A stretch of 64,000 nt of DNA, from positions 1,302,001 to 1,366,000 of the forward strand of contig OY970397.1 in NCBI GenBank assembly GCA_963720515.1. The letters are read 5' to 3'. The notes below the pieces were generated by a model. It searched no databases. It was not told the DNA's origin and saw only the letters and a program-made list of their open reading frames with translations. This stretch comes from G963720515 sp963720515 (lineage in GTDB: Bacteria > Actinomycetota > Thermoleophilia > Gaiellales > Gaiellaceae). Each line of letters starts with the position of its first letter. Within the stretch, counting starts at the first letter, position 1. The position numbers were made by a program, and so were the translations under genes. Positions 53,001 through 61,306 of the stretch are shown piece after piece.

Positions 53001-53351
53001 TCAGTCCGAGCGGTGAGAGACGACGTTGACGAGCGTGCCACTCGGCTCTCGAAGCATGAAGCGCCGCACTCCCCACTCCTCGTCGCGGAGCGAATAAGCG
53101 ATCTCGAAGCCCTTCTCCACGGCCCTGGCGTGGACGGCATCGACGTCGGCCACCTCTACCGAGATGCCAGGGGCGGCCGGATCGTCATTGCCGATGATGG
53201 TCACCTGGGCCGAGCGGTTCGTCGGCGACGCGACGGTCACTACCCAGCCGAGGTCCATCGCCACCTCGAAGCCGAGCAGGTCGACGAAGAACTCGCGCGT
53301 CTCTGCGGGCCGATCAGACTTGATGTTGGGCACGGCCCTGCTGACCATCAT
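53001..53351 (-). CDS. VOC (glyoxalase/bleomycin-resistance) superfamily protein
   Basis: 116 residues with the paired beta-alpha-beta-beta-beta modules of the VOC fold: VPNIKSDRPAETREFFVDLLGFEVAMDLG, then ISVEVADVDAVHARAVEKGFEIAYSLRDEEWGVRRFMLREPSGTLVNVVSH. A metal-site Glu appears in REPSG, but the matching His of the first module is not evident. Substrate unknown; many such proteins bind antibiotics or detoxify electrophiles. ATG 53351 is followed closely by another ATG. TAGAAC lies seven bases upstream. Confidence 0.9.
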   Translation of the reverse strand: MMVSRAVPNIKSDRPAETREFFVDLLGFEVAMDLGWVVTVASPTNRSAQVTIIGNDDPAAPGISVEVADVDAVHARAVEKGFEIAYSLRDEEWGVRRFMLREPSGTLVNVVSHRSD

Positions 53352-53411
53352 GCTCCCCGTTCTATCGCACCCGAGGTTCAGAAAGAGCCATGAGCCCCGC
53401 CCGCCGGCGCG

Positions 53412-54014
53412 TCAGGAGGGTGATCCGGCCCGGGCGGCGGCGACGGCTTCGAGTCGGGAGTTGACGCCAAGGGCCCGAAAGAGACGGCGGATGTGGTTCC
53501 TGACCGTCTCCGTGCTCAGGTGGAGCTCGGCGGCGATCTGCTTCGTCGAGCGGCCCTGCTCCAGAAGACGAAGTACCTCGACCTGGCGGGGGGTGAGATG
53601 CGGGTGTGGCGCTGTGGTCGTGTTGCCGGGTCGTTCCTCGATCAGTCCGAAAACGCCGACCACGCGTTCACCGTTCACGAGCGAGACCGAGCTGACCTCC
53701 ACGGGCACTCGCGTCCCGGTGGTCGACACGACGTGGCCGGTCGCCTCGTGGGCCAGGGAGGTGCCGAGCATCTTCTGAGCGAATCGCTCGCGAGCGCGGG
53801 GCTTGTCCTCGGGTGCTACGACGGAGGTGAAGTGGCGACCGCGAACGTCTCCGAGAAGGCGCTCGGCTGCCGGATTCATCCAACGAACGATTCCCGTTGT
53901 GTCGCAGACGTAGCTCGGGACGCCGACGTTCTCCAGCGCCTGCTCAACGTCGCCGCCGAGTGCCAGGCCAGTGGCCATCACTGGAGTGTGGCTCATCGGC
54001 GCGCCGGGCGTCAT
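53412..54014 (-). CDS. PAS-domain LuxR-family transcriptional regulator
   Basis: 200 residues. Residues about 25-130 form a PAS sensor (VPSYVCDTTGIVRWMNPAAERLLGD onward, ending VVGVFGLIEE), and 138-200 a LuxR-type helix-turn-helix (LTPRQVEVLRLLEQGRSTKQIAAELHLSTETVRNHI). No receiver domain, so it probably responds directly to a ligand, redox or light cue through the PAS fold. ATG 54014 or 53996 could be the start. It lies upstream of the VOC gene on the same strand. Confidence 0.9.
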   Translation of the reverse strand: MTPGAPMSHTPVMATGLALGGDVEQALENVGVPSYVCDTTGIVRWMNPAAERLLGDVRGRHFTSVVAPEDKPRARERFAQKMLGTSLAHEATGHVVSTTGTRVPVEVSSVSLVNGERVVGVFGLIEERPGNTTTAPHPHLTPRQVEVLRLLEQGRSTKQIAAELHLSTETVRNHIRRLFRALGVNSRLEAVAAARAGSPS

Positions 54015-54872
54015 CTGGCCTGACGAGATGGGCTCAAACCGGTCTAGCCGATGCCGCCCGCCGGACCCCCGGCGACGCGGATTGAGCCATCTGTCCGAGC
54101 CGGCAGGCGAGGCAGAGGCAGGCTTCGCGGACGCGGGATCGCAGTGTTACCCGATACAAAGATCGTGAGGAAGTCCTTCGACGGCCCTGCCGTTCCTTCG
54201 GCGTCCGCTCTCACGGTGACCGCTAACGTGCCCTTGCGCCCAGATAATGCCGATCTACTTCGCCGACGCCACCGGCCGAGCGCGCTGGGTGTTGGCGCAG
54301 GTCTGTCGTCGGGGGCTAAGGTGGAACGTCGGACGGGACCCGGCGGCGTCTACCCGGACTTAACTTGGTCGATGACGAGCGCAAGGCCATCAAGCGCGAA
54401 GGGACGCTCAGCACGATGCGACTGCGGCCACGCCGTTGTACAGCGATCTGGCCTGCTACCCGGCGAAGGTTCGTGCGTGAACTGCGACGAATGTCACTCT
54501 GCGACGGTGTCGGCCCTGCTTGTGCTGGCCAGTGACCGACTCGTTCCAGATTAGCCGTCGGCCGTATCGACCGGGGCTGCCGCCGCGACGGACGGAACGG
54601 CCAGCGCGGCGAGAGCGCCAGCGACGATGAAGAACTTCTCATTTCCTACTCCCTTGTTTGCGGGCAATCTGTGATCGCCGTACTGCCAGCGTGCCCGTTC
54701 CTCGCCTCACCCGATAGGACACGATCGGGTCAATTCCGCGCGTACACGCCGCGTCGCGCGTTCAGACTCGGAGTGCTGTCGGGTTCGGTTTCGGCCCGTC
54801 GGCGCCCTGCAGAGATCGGCCGCCCCTCGCGAGGCGACCCGAGCGGTGTAATAAGCGTTCTTGCGGCCTTCC
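54015..54872 (+). other. Gene-poor stretch with inverted repeat and a signal-peptide stub
   Basis: No complete gene is convincing over about 850 bases. Just upstream of the PAS-LuxR gene AGATGGGCTCAA (54026-54037) is mirrored by TTGAGCCATCT (54082-54092), an inverted repeat with one bulged base. On the minus strand, AAGGGAG precedes ATG 54642, and one base out of frame lies KFFIVAGALAALAVPSVAAA, a clear signal peptide followed by a stop at 54551. This looks like the start of a lost or frame-broken small secreted protein. Confidence 0.45.
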
Positions 54873-56853
54873 AGGCCCGCCACACGGCGGGCCTTTCTTT
54901 GCCCCGGGGGTGCGCAGCAGTCGTCCCCAGTGGTGCACGCTCGCAAGCCGAACACGCTGAACCGGAAGAGCCGTGAGCCCCCGCCCCGCGTAGGTCGCGG
55001 GACGGGGTCGGTTGCCTACAGGCTGTGGAGCTAGGAGCCGGTGCCGGGATCGACTGGGGAAGCTCAGGTGCGAGACCGAGGTCGATCAGCGCCTGGGCGT
55101 ACTCGGCGTCGGTCAGGAGCTCGCCACCGACGCCTTCCTCGCCCTCGGCGTTGTCCTCGTAGGAGCTCGACGCCCAGGAGGCCGACGCCCAGGAGGCCGC
55201 AGCCTCGGCCGTCGAGGCCCAGGAGGCGGACGCCCACGAGGCGCTCGCCCAGGACGCGTTCGCCCAGGAGGCCGAAGCCCACGAGGCCGAAGCCCACGAG
55301 GCCGAAGCCCACGAGGCGTTCGCCCAGGAGGCGTTCGCCCAGGAGGCGTTCGCCCAGGAGGCCGCGTCGAACACCGGGGTCGTCCCACCGGTCGAGTCGG
55401 CCCTCTTGAACTGGTTCAGTGCCAGGTTCGGGTTCGGCGGGTTCACCACATCCGTGGCCGCCGGAGCATCCATCTCACCCACGCCCAGGGAGAGCGGCGC
55501 CGCGCTCGGCAGCTTCTTCGCCGTGAGCATGAGCGCGCCCTTGACCTGGTCAGGAGTCCACGTCGGGTTGATGGCCATCATGTAGGCCGCAACGCCGGCC
55601 ACGAGCGGAGCCGCGAACGACGTGCCCGACAGCTCCATGTAGCCCGTTCCGCGCGCCTGCGTAGGCCGCTCGGAGAGGAGCGTCGAGGTGGTCGGCACCG
55701 GGCCGATCATGTACCGGCCGGGAGCGCCGATCTCGGGCTTCGCGAAGCCGTCCAGCGTGTAGCCGTAGGCCGACCACGGAGCCGCGTCGTCGTCCATCAG
55801 GCCGACCGAGCCGTCGATGTCGTTGGCGCCGACCGTGATGACGAACGGGTCGTTGCCCGGGGCGAAGGGAACGCCCGAGGGACCGCCTGCGACGCCGTAG
55901 TTGCCGGCCGCCACCACGACGGTCACGCCGCTGAACCAGAGCTTCTCGACCGCCTTGTCGAGCGGGTCGTACATGAAGCTCGACGGGACGGAGGAGTGAA
56001 GCGAGAAGTTCGCGACCTTGATGTTGTAGAGGCCCTTGTTCTGGTAGATCCAATCGGCCGCTGCGATCACGTCGCTCGTCATCGCCATGCCCTTGTCGTC
56101 CATGACGTCGAGCGAGACGATCGGGGCGCCCGGAAGCGCGCCGGCGTAGTTCGACGCCTGGCCCGCCGCGATGCCCGCGACGAACGTGCCGTGGCCGCGA
56201 CCGTCACCCGCCGAGTTGCCCGGCAGGTTGGTCATCACGACCGACTTGCGGATCTGCGCGCCGTTCCCGAAGTCCGCGCGGTCGCCCTGGACGCCGGAGT
56301 CGACGATCGCAATCGCCGGCGGGGTGAGCCCGCCCTCCATGCCCTTCCAGAACTTCGCCACGCCGGACACGAGCGCCCACTTCTGCTTGTTCGAGTAGCT
56401 GGGGCCGCCCGCGAGCTCGACCGGCGAGTCGGGCGTGATCGCATCCACGTACGACTTGGCCGCGAGCTTGAGGACCTGTGCGCCCGTCAGCTCGACGCTC
56501 GCACCCGAGATCAGCGAAAACTGCCGATCGAGCCCCGGCGCATGCGCGTCGTGCGAGAGGTCGTGCTTCAGCTTCGCGACCACCGTGGACGAGCTCTTGC
56601 CGCGCTCGCCGGTGACGATCACGGTGAAGACCTTGTCAGGATTGTTCGTCGCCGCAGTCAGGAGCGTCGGGGTGACGAACGCGTGATAGCTCGGCGCCGA
56701 CTTTGCCGTTGCGACCGGAGCCGTGAGGCCCGTCGTAACCAGAAGTCCGAGTGCAAGCGCGACGATGCCGCGTCCACCCTTCCCCCAGAGTGCGCTCGAG
56801 CGCGACCCGGACCGCTTGCCCCACAGGGCACTGGCCCGAGTTCCGTTCGTCAT
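54730..56853 (-). CDS. Secreted S8 subtilisin-like serine protease with ASWA(N/S) pentapeptide tail
   Basis: 707 residues as read. The N-terminus carries two SALWGK motifs before a hydrophobic signal segment (IVALALGLLVTTGLTAPVATA). An inhibitor-I9-like propeptide region follows (KVFTVIVTGERGKSSSTVV), then the subtilase domain with Asp in AIAIVDSGVQGD, His in GRGHGTFVAGIAAG and Ser in ELSGTSFAAPLVAGVAAY, so the triad is intact. The C-terminal part has about 12 ASWAN/ASWAS pentapeptides and an acidic segment ending in PELPQSIPAPAPSS. The last 100 residues are Arg/Pro-rich, pass through a terminator hairpin, and are probably frameshifted read-through; the true end is likely near 55030. Start ATG 56853 has GGAG upstream. 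Confidence 0.9.
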   Translation of the reverse strand: MTNGTRASALWGKRSGSRSSALWGKGGRGIVALALGLLVTTGLTAPVATAKSAPSYHAFVTPTLLTAATNNPDKVFTVIVTGERGKSSSTVVAKLKHDLSHDAHAPGLDRQFSLISGASVELTGAQVLKLAAKSYVDAITPDSPVELAGGPSYSNKQKWALVSGVAKFWKGMEGGLTPPAIAIVDSGVQGDRADFGNGAQIRKSVVMTNLPGNSAGDGRGHGTFVAGIAAGQASNYAGALPGAPIVSLDVMDDKGMAMTSDVIAAADWIYQNKGLYNIKVANFSLHSSVPSSFMYDPLDKAVEKLWFSGVTVVVAAGNYGVAGGPSGVPFAPGNDPFVITVGANDIDGSVGLMDDDAAPWSAYGYTLDGFAKPEIGAPGRYMIGPVPTTSTLLSERPTQARGTGYMELSGTSFAAPLVAGVAAYMMAINPTWTPDQVKGALMLTAKKLPSAAPLSLGVGEMDAPAATDVVNPPNPNLALNQFKRADSTGGTTPVFDAASWANASWANASWANASWASASWASASWASASWANASWASASWASASWASTAEAAASWASASWASSSYEDNAEGEEGVGGELLTDAEYAQALIDLGLAPELPQSIPAPAPSSTACRQPTPSRDLRGAGAHGSSGSACSACERAPLGTTAAHPRGKERPAVWRAWKAARTLITPLGSPREGRPISAGRRRAETEPDSTPSLNARRGVYARN
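54873..54900 (+). terminator. Intrinsic terminator on the plus strand
   Basis: AGGCCCGCC and its exact complement flank an ACAC loop, followed by TTCTTT, one of the few textbook stem-plus-T-run terminators in the window. No annotated plus-strand gene ends upstream of it, so either an unrecognised transcript or RNA ends here. Confidence 0.7.
54979..55007 (-). terminator. Hairpin near the end of the S8 protease gene
   Basis: CCCCGCCCCGCG pairs with CGCGGGACGGGG in 11 of 12 positions. It lies about 20-50 bases beyond the point (about 55030) where S8 protease sequence character ends, which supports an original stop near there rather than at 54730. Confidence 0.55.
55168..55363 (-). repeat. 15-bp tandem repeats encoding ASWAN/ASWAS
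   Basis: About 12 copies of a 15-base unit encode Ala-Ser-Trp-Ala-Asn/Ser, with one degenerate unit (TAEAA). The regular Trp every five residues suggests a surface- or wall-associated spacer. Copy number may vary by slippage. Confidence 0.85.
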
Positions 56854-56946
56854 ACCAACTCCACGCATCCGTCCCGTCCTTCCTTCCCGCCTCCGAAGCG
56901 GGCCCGCAGTTAGCAAGGGAATGCAGGCGGAACGCTACGTTTGCCC

Positions 56947-57004
56947 CCCTCGAGGGACGTCACCCGAAAGGGTCATGAGGCCAAAGATCCCTCGGTCGAG
57001 GGAT
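56947..57004. promoter_or_regulatory. Two related palindromes between the S8 protease and DUF72 genes
   Basis: CCCTCGAGGG (56947-56956) and ATCCCTCGGTCGAGGGAT (56987-57004) share the half-sites CCCTCG/CGAGGG. The second lies seven bases before the TAGGAT -10-like box of the DUF72 gene. They look like operators for one dimeric regulator; a base-paired RNA element is an alternative, with an ACCCGAAAGGGT mini-hairpin between them. Confidence 0.45.
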
Positions 57005-57022
57005 GGGGGCTAGGATCGCCGG

Positions 57023-57955
57023 ATGGCGGCCCGAATCCGCGTCGGAACCTGCTCCTGGGCGGACGAATCCCTCTCCAAATGGTGGTATCCGCGGGGGATC
57101 CGCACGGGCGAGCAGCGGCTCCGCCACTACGCGGAGCGCTTCGACGCGGTCGAGCTGGATGCCTCCTACTACCGGCTTCCCGACGAGGACCAGGCCCGGC
57201 TCTGGGTCGAGCGCACCCCGCCGGGCTTCGTCTTCCACGTGAAGGCCTTCGGGCTCATGACGCGCCATCCCGTCCGGCTCGAGCAGCTTCCACCGGATTT
57301 GCGGGACTTCGCGGAGACCGACGAGCGGGGGCGCGTGAACCGGCCTTCGCGCGAGTTCCGGAGCGAGATCTTCGCCAGGTTCCACCGCGGCTTGGAGCCG
57401 TTGCGGGAGGCCGGGAAGCTCGGCGCGATCCTGCTCCAGTTCCCGTCCTACGTGGTGTTCAAGGAATCGTCGATCGCGTACCTGCGCTGGGCGATCGACG
57501 AGCTGCGCGGCGAGACGCCGCTCGTCGAGTTCCGGCATCGCAGCTGGCTCGACGACGAGCACCGGGCGGAGACGCTCGCGCTCCTCGAGGAGCTGGGCGC
57601 GACGCACGTGGTGACGGACTCGCCGAAGACGGACGCGAAGAACCTCGTCCCCACGGTCCTCGCGCGCACGAGCCCGCTCGTCTACATCCGCTTCCACGGG
57701 CGCAACGCGGGCACCTGGAACAAGCGCGGCGGGAGCGCGGCGGAACGGTTCGACTACCTCTATTCCGACGAGGAGCTGGCCGAGTGGGCGGGCGCCGCGC
57801 GCGAGCTCGCCGAGGGCGCGGAGCAGGCGTTCGCGATGTTCAACAACAACGGCCGCTCCCCCGCGCCGGCCGGTAGCGAGCGCGAGTGGTTCGCCCAGGC
57901 GCCGGTGAACGCGCTGCGGTTCCAGGAGCTCCTCGGCGAGCGGGCGGCGGCGTGA
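57023..57955 (+). CDS. DUF72 (YecE-like) family protein
   Basis: 310 residues of TIM-barrel type. Family landmarks are IRVGTCSWADESL, FDAVELDASYYRLP, FHVKAFGLMTRHP, GAILLQFPSYV, PLVEFRHRSWL and YIRFHGRNAGTWN, ending in AFAMFNNNGRSPAP. The biochemical role of DUF72 is not established. TAGGAT six bases before ATG 57023 suggests a leaderless mRNA. Its TGA overlaps the GTG of the esterase gene. Confidence 0.93.
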   Translation: MAARIRVGTCSWADESLSKWWYPRGIRTGEQRLRHYAERFDAVELDASYYRLPDEDQARLWVERTPPGFVFHVKAFGLMTRHPVRLEQLPPDLRDFAETDERGRVNRPSREFRSEIFARFHRGLEPLREAGKLGAILLQFPSYVVFKESSIAYLRWAIDELRGETPLVEFRHRSWLDDEHRAETLALLEELGATHVVTDSPKTDAKNLVPTVLARTSPLVYIRFHGRNAGTWNKRGGSAAERFDYLYSDEELAEWAGAARELAEGAEQAFAMFNNNGRSPAPAGSEREWFAQAPVNALRFQELLGERAAA

Positions 57956-58584
57956 GCGACGGCCTGACGGTGCTCGAGCGGCCGGCGGCGGGCGATGCCG
58001 TGGGCGTGCTGATGGTGCTCCACGGCCGCGGCGCGGACGAGCACGACCTGTTCCCGCTCCTCGACGCGCTCGACCCGGAGCGTGCGTTGGCCGGGTACGC
58101 GCCGCGCGGGCCGCTCTCGTTTCCGCCCGGCGGCGCGCACTGGTACGCGCTCTACCGGGTCGGCTTCCCGGATCCGGAGACCTTCCGCGACACGTTCGCG
58201 CTCCTCTCCGGGTGGGTGGACGGCGTCGCGGCGGAGCATCCGGGCGAGCTCTGGCTCGCCGGGTTCTCGCAGGGCGCGGTGATGGCGTACGCGCTCGGCC
58301 TCGGCGCCGGGCGGCCGCGACCGAGCGGCATCCTCGCGTTCAGCGGCTTCGTCCCCACCGTCCCCGGGTTCGAGCTCGACCTCGAGAGCAGGGCCGGCCT
58401 GCCGGTGGCGATCGCCCACGGCGCCCTCGATCCGGTGATCTCGGTGGAGTTCGGCCGGGCCGCGCGCGACCTGCTCACCGACGCGGGCCTCGACGTGCGC
58501 TATCGCGAGGATCCGGCGCCGCACACGATCACCGCGGGCGGGCTCGCGCAGGCGCGCGCGACGATCGAGGAGTCGCGCTCCTAG
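57952..58584 (+). CDS. Phospholipase/carboxylesterase family alpha-beta hydrolase
   Basis: 210 residues. LMVLHGRGADEHDLFPLL gives the oxyanion loop, nucleophile Ser106 lies in LAGFSQGAVMAYAL, the acid in AHGALDPVISV and the His in DPAPHTIT. The compact size fits the acyl-protein-thioesterase-like carboxylesterases. GTG 57952 overlaps the DUF72 stop (GTGA). Natural substrate unknown. Confidence 0.92.
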   Translation: MSDGLTVLERPAAGDAVGVLMVLHGRGADEHDLFPLLDALDPERALAGYAPRGPLSFPPGGAHWYALYRVGFPDPETFRDTFALLSGWVDGVAAEHPGELWLAGFSQGAVMAYALGLGAGRPRPSGILAFSGFVPTVPGFELDLESRAGLPVAIAHGALDPVISVEFGRAARDLLTDAGLDVRYREDPAPHTITAGGLAQARATIEESRS

Positions 58585-59324
58585 CGGGCGGCGGCGTCGC
58601 CGGGGCGAGGCTCATCGAGCCCCTCCGCCGGCGTCACGATCCCGGGCGCACCCGGCCGCAGGTAGAGCCACTGGTACGCGATCGCCGCGATGGCGCCGCC
58701 GAGGAGCGGTCCGACGTACCAGACCCAGGCGTCCGTCCAGTCGCCCTGCACGAGCTCGGGCCCGAACGCGCGCGCGGGGTTCATCGCGGCGCCCGTGAGC
58801 GGGCCGCCCATGCAGATGTCGAGCGCGATCGTGAGCCCGATCGCGAGCCCGGCGATCGTCGTGAACGTGCCGCGCGGGTCGGCGGCGCTCGCGAAGACGA
58901 CCCACACGAGGAAGAAGGTCAGGATCAGCTCGATGACCATCCCCGCGCCGGCTCCGGTCCCGAGCCCCAGCGCGGGGGCGCCGAGGTTCACCGGGTCGGT
59001 AAGCGCGTTCGGGACGAGCCACGTGAGGAGCAGCGCGCCGAGAACGGCGCCGAGGAGCTGCGCGACCCAGTAGATCCCGGCGAGAGCGGGCGCCATGCGG
59101 CCGGTGATCAGGAACCCGAGCGTCACGGCGGGATTGAAGTGGCCGCCGGAGATGTGCCCGACCGCGGACACCATGACGGCGATCACGAGGCCATGGGCGA
59201 GCGCGACGGTGACGAGCCCCCCGTCGCCCGGCGCCGCGACGGCGATGGCTCCGGCGCCGACGAAGACGAGTGCGAAGGCGCCGACCATCTCCGCGGCCGC
59301 TCGTTGAAGCCAGTCCCGCTGCAT
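58581..59324 (-). CDS. MIP family aquaporin / glycerol channel
   Basis: A 247-residue six-helix channel with both NPA loops: HISGGHFNPAVTLGFLI near residue 63 and GAAMNPARAFGPEL near 180. The Ar/R selectivity Arg follows the second NPA, and the lack of an insertion after it favours a water-specific aquaporin over a glycerol facilitator, which is inference. ATG 59324. The stop overlaps the stop of the esterase on the opposite strand. Confidence 0.95.
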   Translation of the reverse strand: MQRDWLQRAAAEMVGAFALVFVGAGAIAVAAPGDGGLVTVALAHGLVIAVMVSAVGHISGGHFNPAVTLGFLITGRMAPALAGIYWVAQLLGAVLGALLLTWLVPNALTDPVNLGAPALGLGTGAGAGMVIELILTFFLVWVVFASAADPRGTFTTIAGLAIGLTIALDICMGGPLTGAAMNPARAFGPELVQGDWTDAWVWYVGPLLGGAIAAIAYQWLYLRPGAPGIVTPAEGLDEPRPGDAAAR

Positions 59325-59347
59325 CGGCCGACAGCGTAGGAGGCGCC

Positions 59348-59532
59348 TCGGACGGCCTTGGCGGGCCGCGCACGCCCCCGGTGCCTGGCACCGAGACATG
59401 GCCGTCCGACGTGCGCGACCGCCCTCGGACGCCTGCCTCTGGCGGTCGGCCGAATCCGCATGACCACACGCGCCGCGCGTGTCATCCCGCCGTTTTCGGC
59501 CATGGACGCATGCCTGGCACCGGGGCATGGCC
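59348..59532. repeat. Structured intergenic region with direct and inverted repeats
   Basis: TGCCTGGCACCGAGACATGG (59382 on) recurs at 59511 with two changes over 22 bases. TCGGACGGCC (59348-59357) is mirrored at 59400-59409, enclosing the palindrome GGTGCCTGGCACC. A further ACACGCG/CGCGTGT hairpin lies at about 59465-59481. The stretch separates the aquaporin and antiporter genes and carries no gene. Possibly a small dispersed repeat family. Confidence 0.65.
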
Positions 59533-59630
59533 CCCGAAGACACGCCCGGGTTGGGAACCGCGACCGCCCTTAGGATCGCGGGCGTGGAGGGCGCCGCCTG
59601 ACGCTCGGCCAGCTCGCCGTCACGGTTGCC

Positions 59631-60782
59631 GTGCTCGGCGTCCTCGGCCTGGCCGCGAGCCGGTTCGGCCTCTCGGCGATCCCCGCGTACCTCCTCGGCG
59701 GCCTGATCCTCGGCCCGAACGAGCCCGAGCAGCTCGCGATCATCCACCCGTCCGAGATCACGCACTTCCTGGCCGAGCTCGGGATCATCTTCCTGCTCTT
59801 CTTCCTCGGCCTCGAGTTCTCGCTCGACCGCCTCTTGAGGAGCGGACGCCACCTGGGGCTCGGCGGGTCGATCGACCTCCTGGTGAACGGCGCGCTCGGC
59901 CTCGTCGTCGGGCTGATCGCCTTCGGGCCGGGCCTGGCCGCGTTCGTGCTCGCCGCGGCGGTCTACGTCTCGTCGAGCGCGGTGGCGGTGAAGGGCCTCA
60001 TCGACTTCCGCCGCCTCGCGGACGAGGAGACCGATCTCATCCTCGCGATCCTTCTCTTCGAGGATCTCGTGATCGCGATCGCGCTCGGCTTCGCCGCGAC
60101 CGGCGGCGGCAGCGTCGACGGCACGCTCTGGCTCGTCGTCAAGGCGCTCGCGTTCATCGGCGCGTCCCTCGCGGCGTCGCGCTGGCTCGCCCGCTTCATC
60201 GACGAAGCGCTCGACCGGCTGCCGCGCGAGTTCTTCCTGCTCTTCGCCTTCGCGTTCCTCATCGGGATGAGCGCGGCCGCGGAGAAGCTGGGCCTGTCCG
60301 AGGCGATCGGCGCGCTCATGGCCGGCATCGTCCTCGCGGAGACCTCGGTGCGAAGCGAGATCGAGGAGCGGTTCCTCGGCTTCCGCGACCTCTTCGCGGC
60401 GCTCTTCTTCTTCGTCTTCGGCCTGACGATCGACCTCGACGCGCTCGGCGGCCTCGGCTGGCTGGTCGCGCTCGCCCTCGCGGCGACGCTCGTCGGGAAG
60501 CTGGTCGCGGGCCTCGCCGCCGGGTACGTCGGCGGGTTCAGCCTGCGCCAGGGGGTGAACGCGGGCGCCGCGCTCGTCGCGCACGGCGAGTTCACGGTCA
60601 TCCTCGCGCAGCTTGCGTCGGAGAACGACCAGATCCCCCTCGCCGACCGCCAGGACCTCGTCGCCTTCGCGGGCCTCTACGTCCTCGCGAGCGCGTTCGT
60701 CGGCGTGGTGCTCATGAAGGAGTCCAAGCGCATCGGACGGGCGGTGTTCCGCCCGCAACCTAGACTGGCGGAGGAGGGCTAA
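59631..60782 (+). CDS. CPA2-family cation/proton antiporter (KefB/KhtU-type)
   Basis: At least 383 residues, nearly all hydrophobic. IPAYLLGGLILGP, ELGIIFLLFFLGLEFS, AAAVYVSSSAVAVKGLIDF with the ion-binding region, LLFEDLVIAIALGF and NAGAALVAHGEFTVILA are typical of CPA2 antiporters. Membrane-type sequence extends upstream of GTG 59631 to CTG 59598 (LTLGQLAVTV), where no normal start exists; a GTG at 59584 after TAGGAT is one frame off, so a base may be missing. The stop overlaps the ATG of the regulatory subunit, as in KhtU-KhtT pairs. Confidence 0.9.
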   Translation: MLGVLGLAASRFGLSAIPAYLLGGLILGPNEPEQLAIIHPSEITHFLAELGIIFLLFFLGLEFSLDRLLRSGRHLGLGGSIDLLVNGALGLVVGLIAFGPGLAAFVLAAAVYVSSSAVAVKGLIDFRRLADEETDLILAILLFEDLVIAIALGFAATGGGSVDGTLWLVVKALAFIGASLAASRWLARFIDEALDRLPREFFLLFAFAFLIGMSAAAEKLGLSEAIGALMAGIVLAETSVRSEIEERFLGFRDLFAALFFFVFGLTIDLDALGGLGWLVALALAATLVGKLVAGLAAGYVGGFSLRQGVNAGAALVAHGEFTVILAQLASENDQIPLADRQDLVAFAGLYVLASAFVGVVLMKESKRIGRAVFRPQPRLAEEG

Positions 60783-61288
60783 TGGACCAGCTGACGCAGA
60801 CTCGACTCCCCGGCGTGGGGACGAAGTTCACGTTCGGCCTCGCGCACGGCGGCCGGCTGACCGTCATCCAGCACAACGACGGGATGCGGGAGATCTACTT
60901 CTTCCGCCGCTCGGGCGACGAGGAGCCGACCGCGGTCATCAGCCTCGAGGACGACGAGGCGCGCCAGCTCGGCGCGGTCGTGGGCGGCGCCTACGAGCGG
61001 CCGAAGGTGGTCGAGGAGCTCGAGATGGCGCTCGGCGAGCTCGCGATCGAGTGGGTGCACGTGCCGGAGGGGAGCCCGGCGATCGGCCGCTCGCTCGCGG
61101 AGTGCGCCTTTCGCGCCCGCACCGGAATCACGATCATCGCGATCCTGCGTGAGCCGGAGCCGGTCACCGGCGCCCAGCCCGACGACGTGATCCAGGATGG
61201 CGACACGCTCGTGGCGGTCGGCAAGCTCGGCCAGTACCCAGCCTTCCGGAAGCTCCTGGCCGAAGGCCCGATCGACGGCGGGGACTAG
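60782..61288 (+). CDS. Antiporter regulatory subunit with TrkA-C domain (KhtT-like)
   Basis: 168 residues. The N-terminal half (TRLPGVGTKFTFGLAHGGRLTVIQHNDGMREIYFF) is the domain seen in KhtT-like subunits, and the C-terminal half is a TrkA-C domain (IGRSLAECAFRARTGITIIAILR, then QDGDTLVAVGKLGQ) that binds nucleotides such as cyclic di-AMP in other bacteria. The ATG overlaps the antiporter stop (TAATG). Together they form a regulated K+/H+ or Na+/H+ antiporter. Confidence 0.92.
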   Translation: MDQLTQTRLPGVGTKFTFGLAHGGRLTVIQHNDGMREIYFFRRSGDEEPTAVISLEDDEARQLGAVVGGAYERPKVVEELEMALGELAIEWVHVPEGSPAIGRSLAECAFRARTGITIIAILREPEPVTGAQPDDVIQDGDTLVAVGKLGQYPAFRKLLAEGPIDGGD

Positions 61289-61306
61289 CCCGAGGCGGCG
61301 CGAGAC

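Noticed and set aside
55168..55363. CRISPR array
   Set aside because: The regular repeats are 15-base coding units for ASWAN/ASWAS within the S8 protease, with no spacers.
56881..57022. Cyclic di-GMP, SAM-IV or ydaO-type riboswitch
   Set aside because: Fragments such as GGTCATGAG and CGAAAGGG look familiar, but the conserved cores of these classes do not line up.
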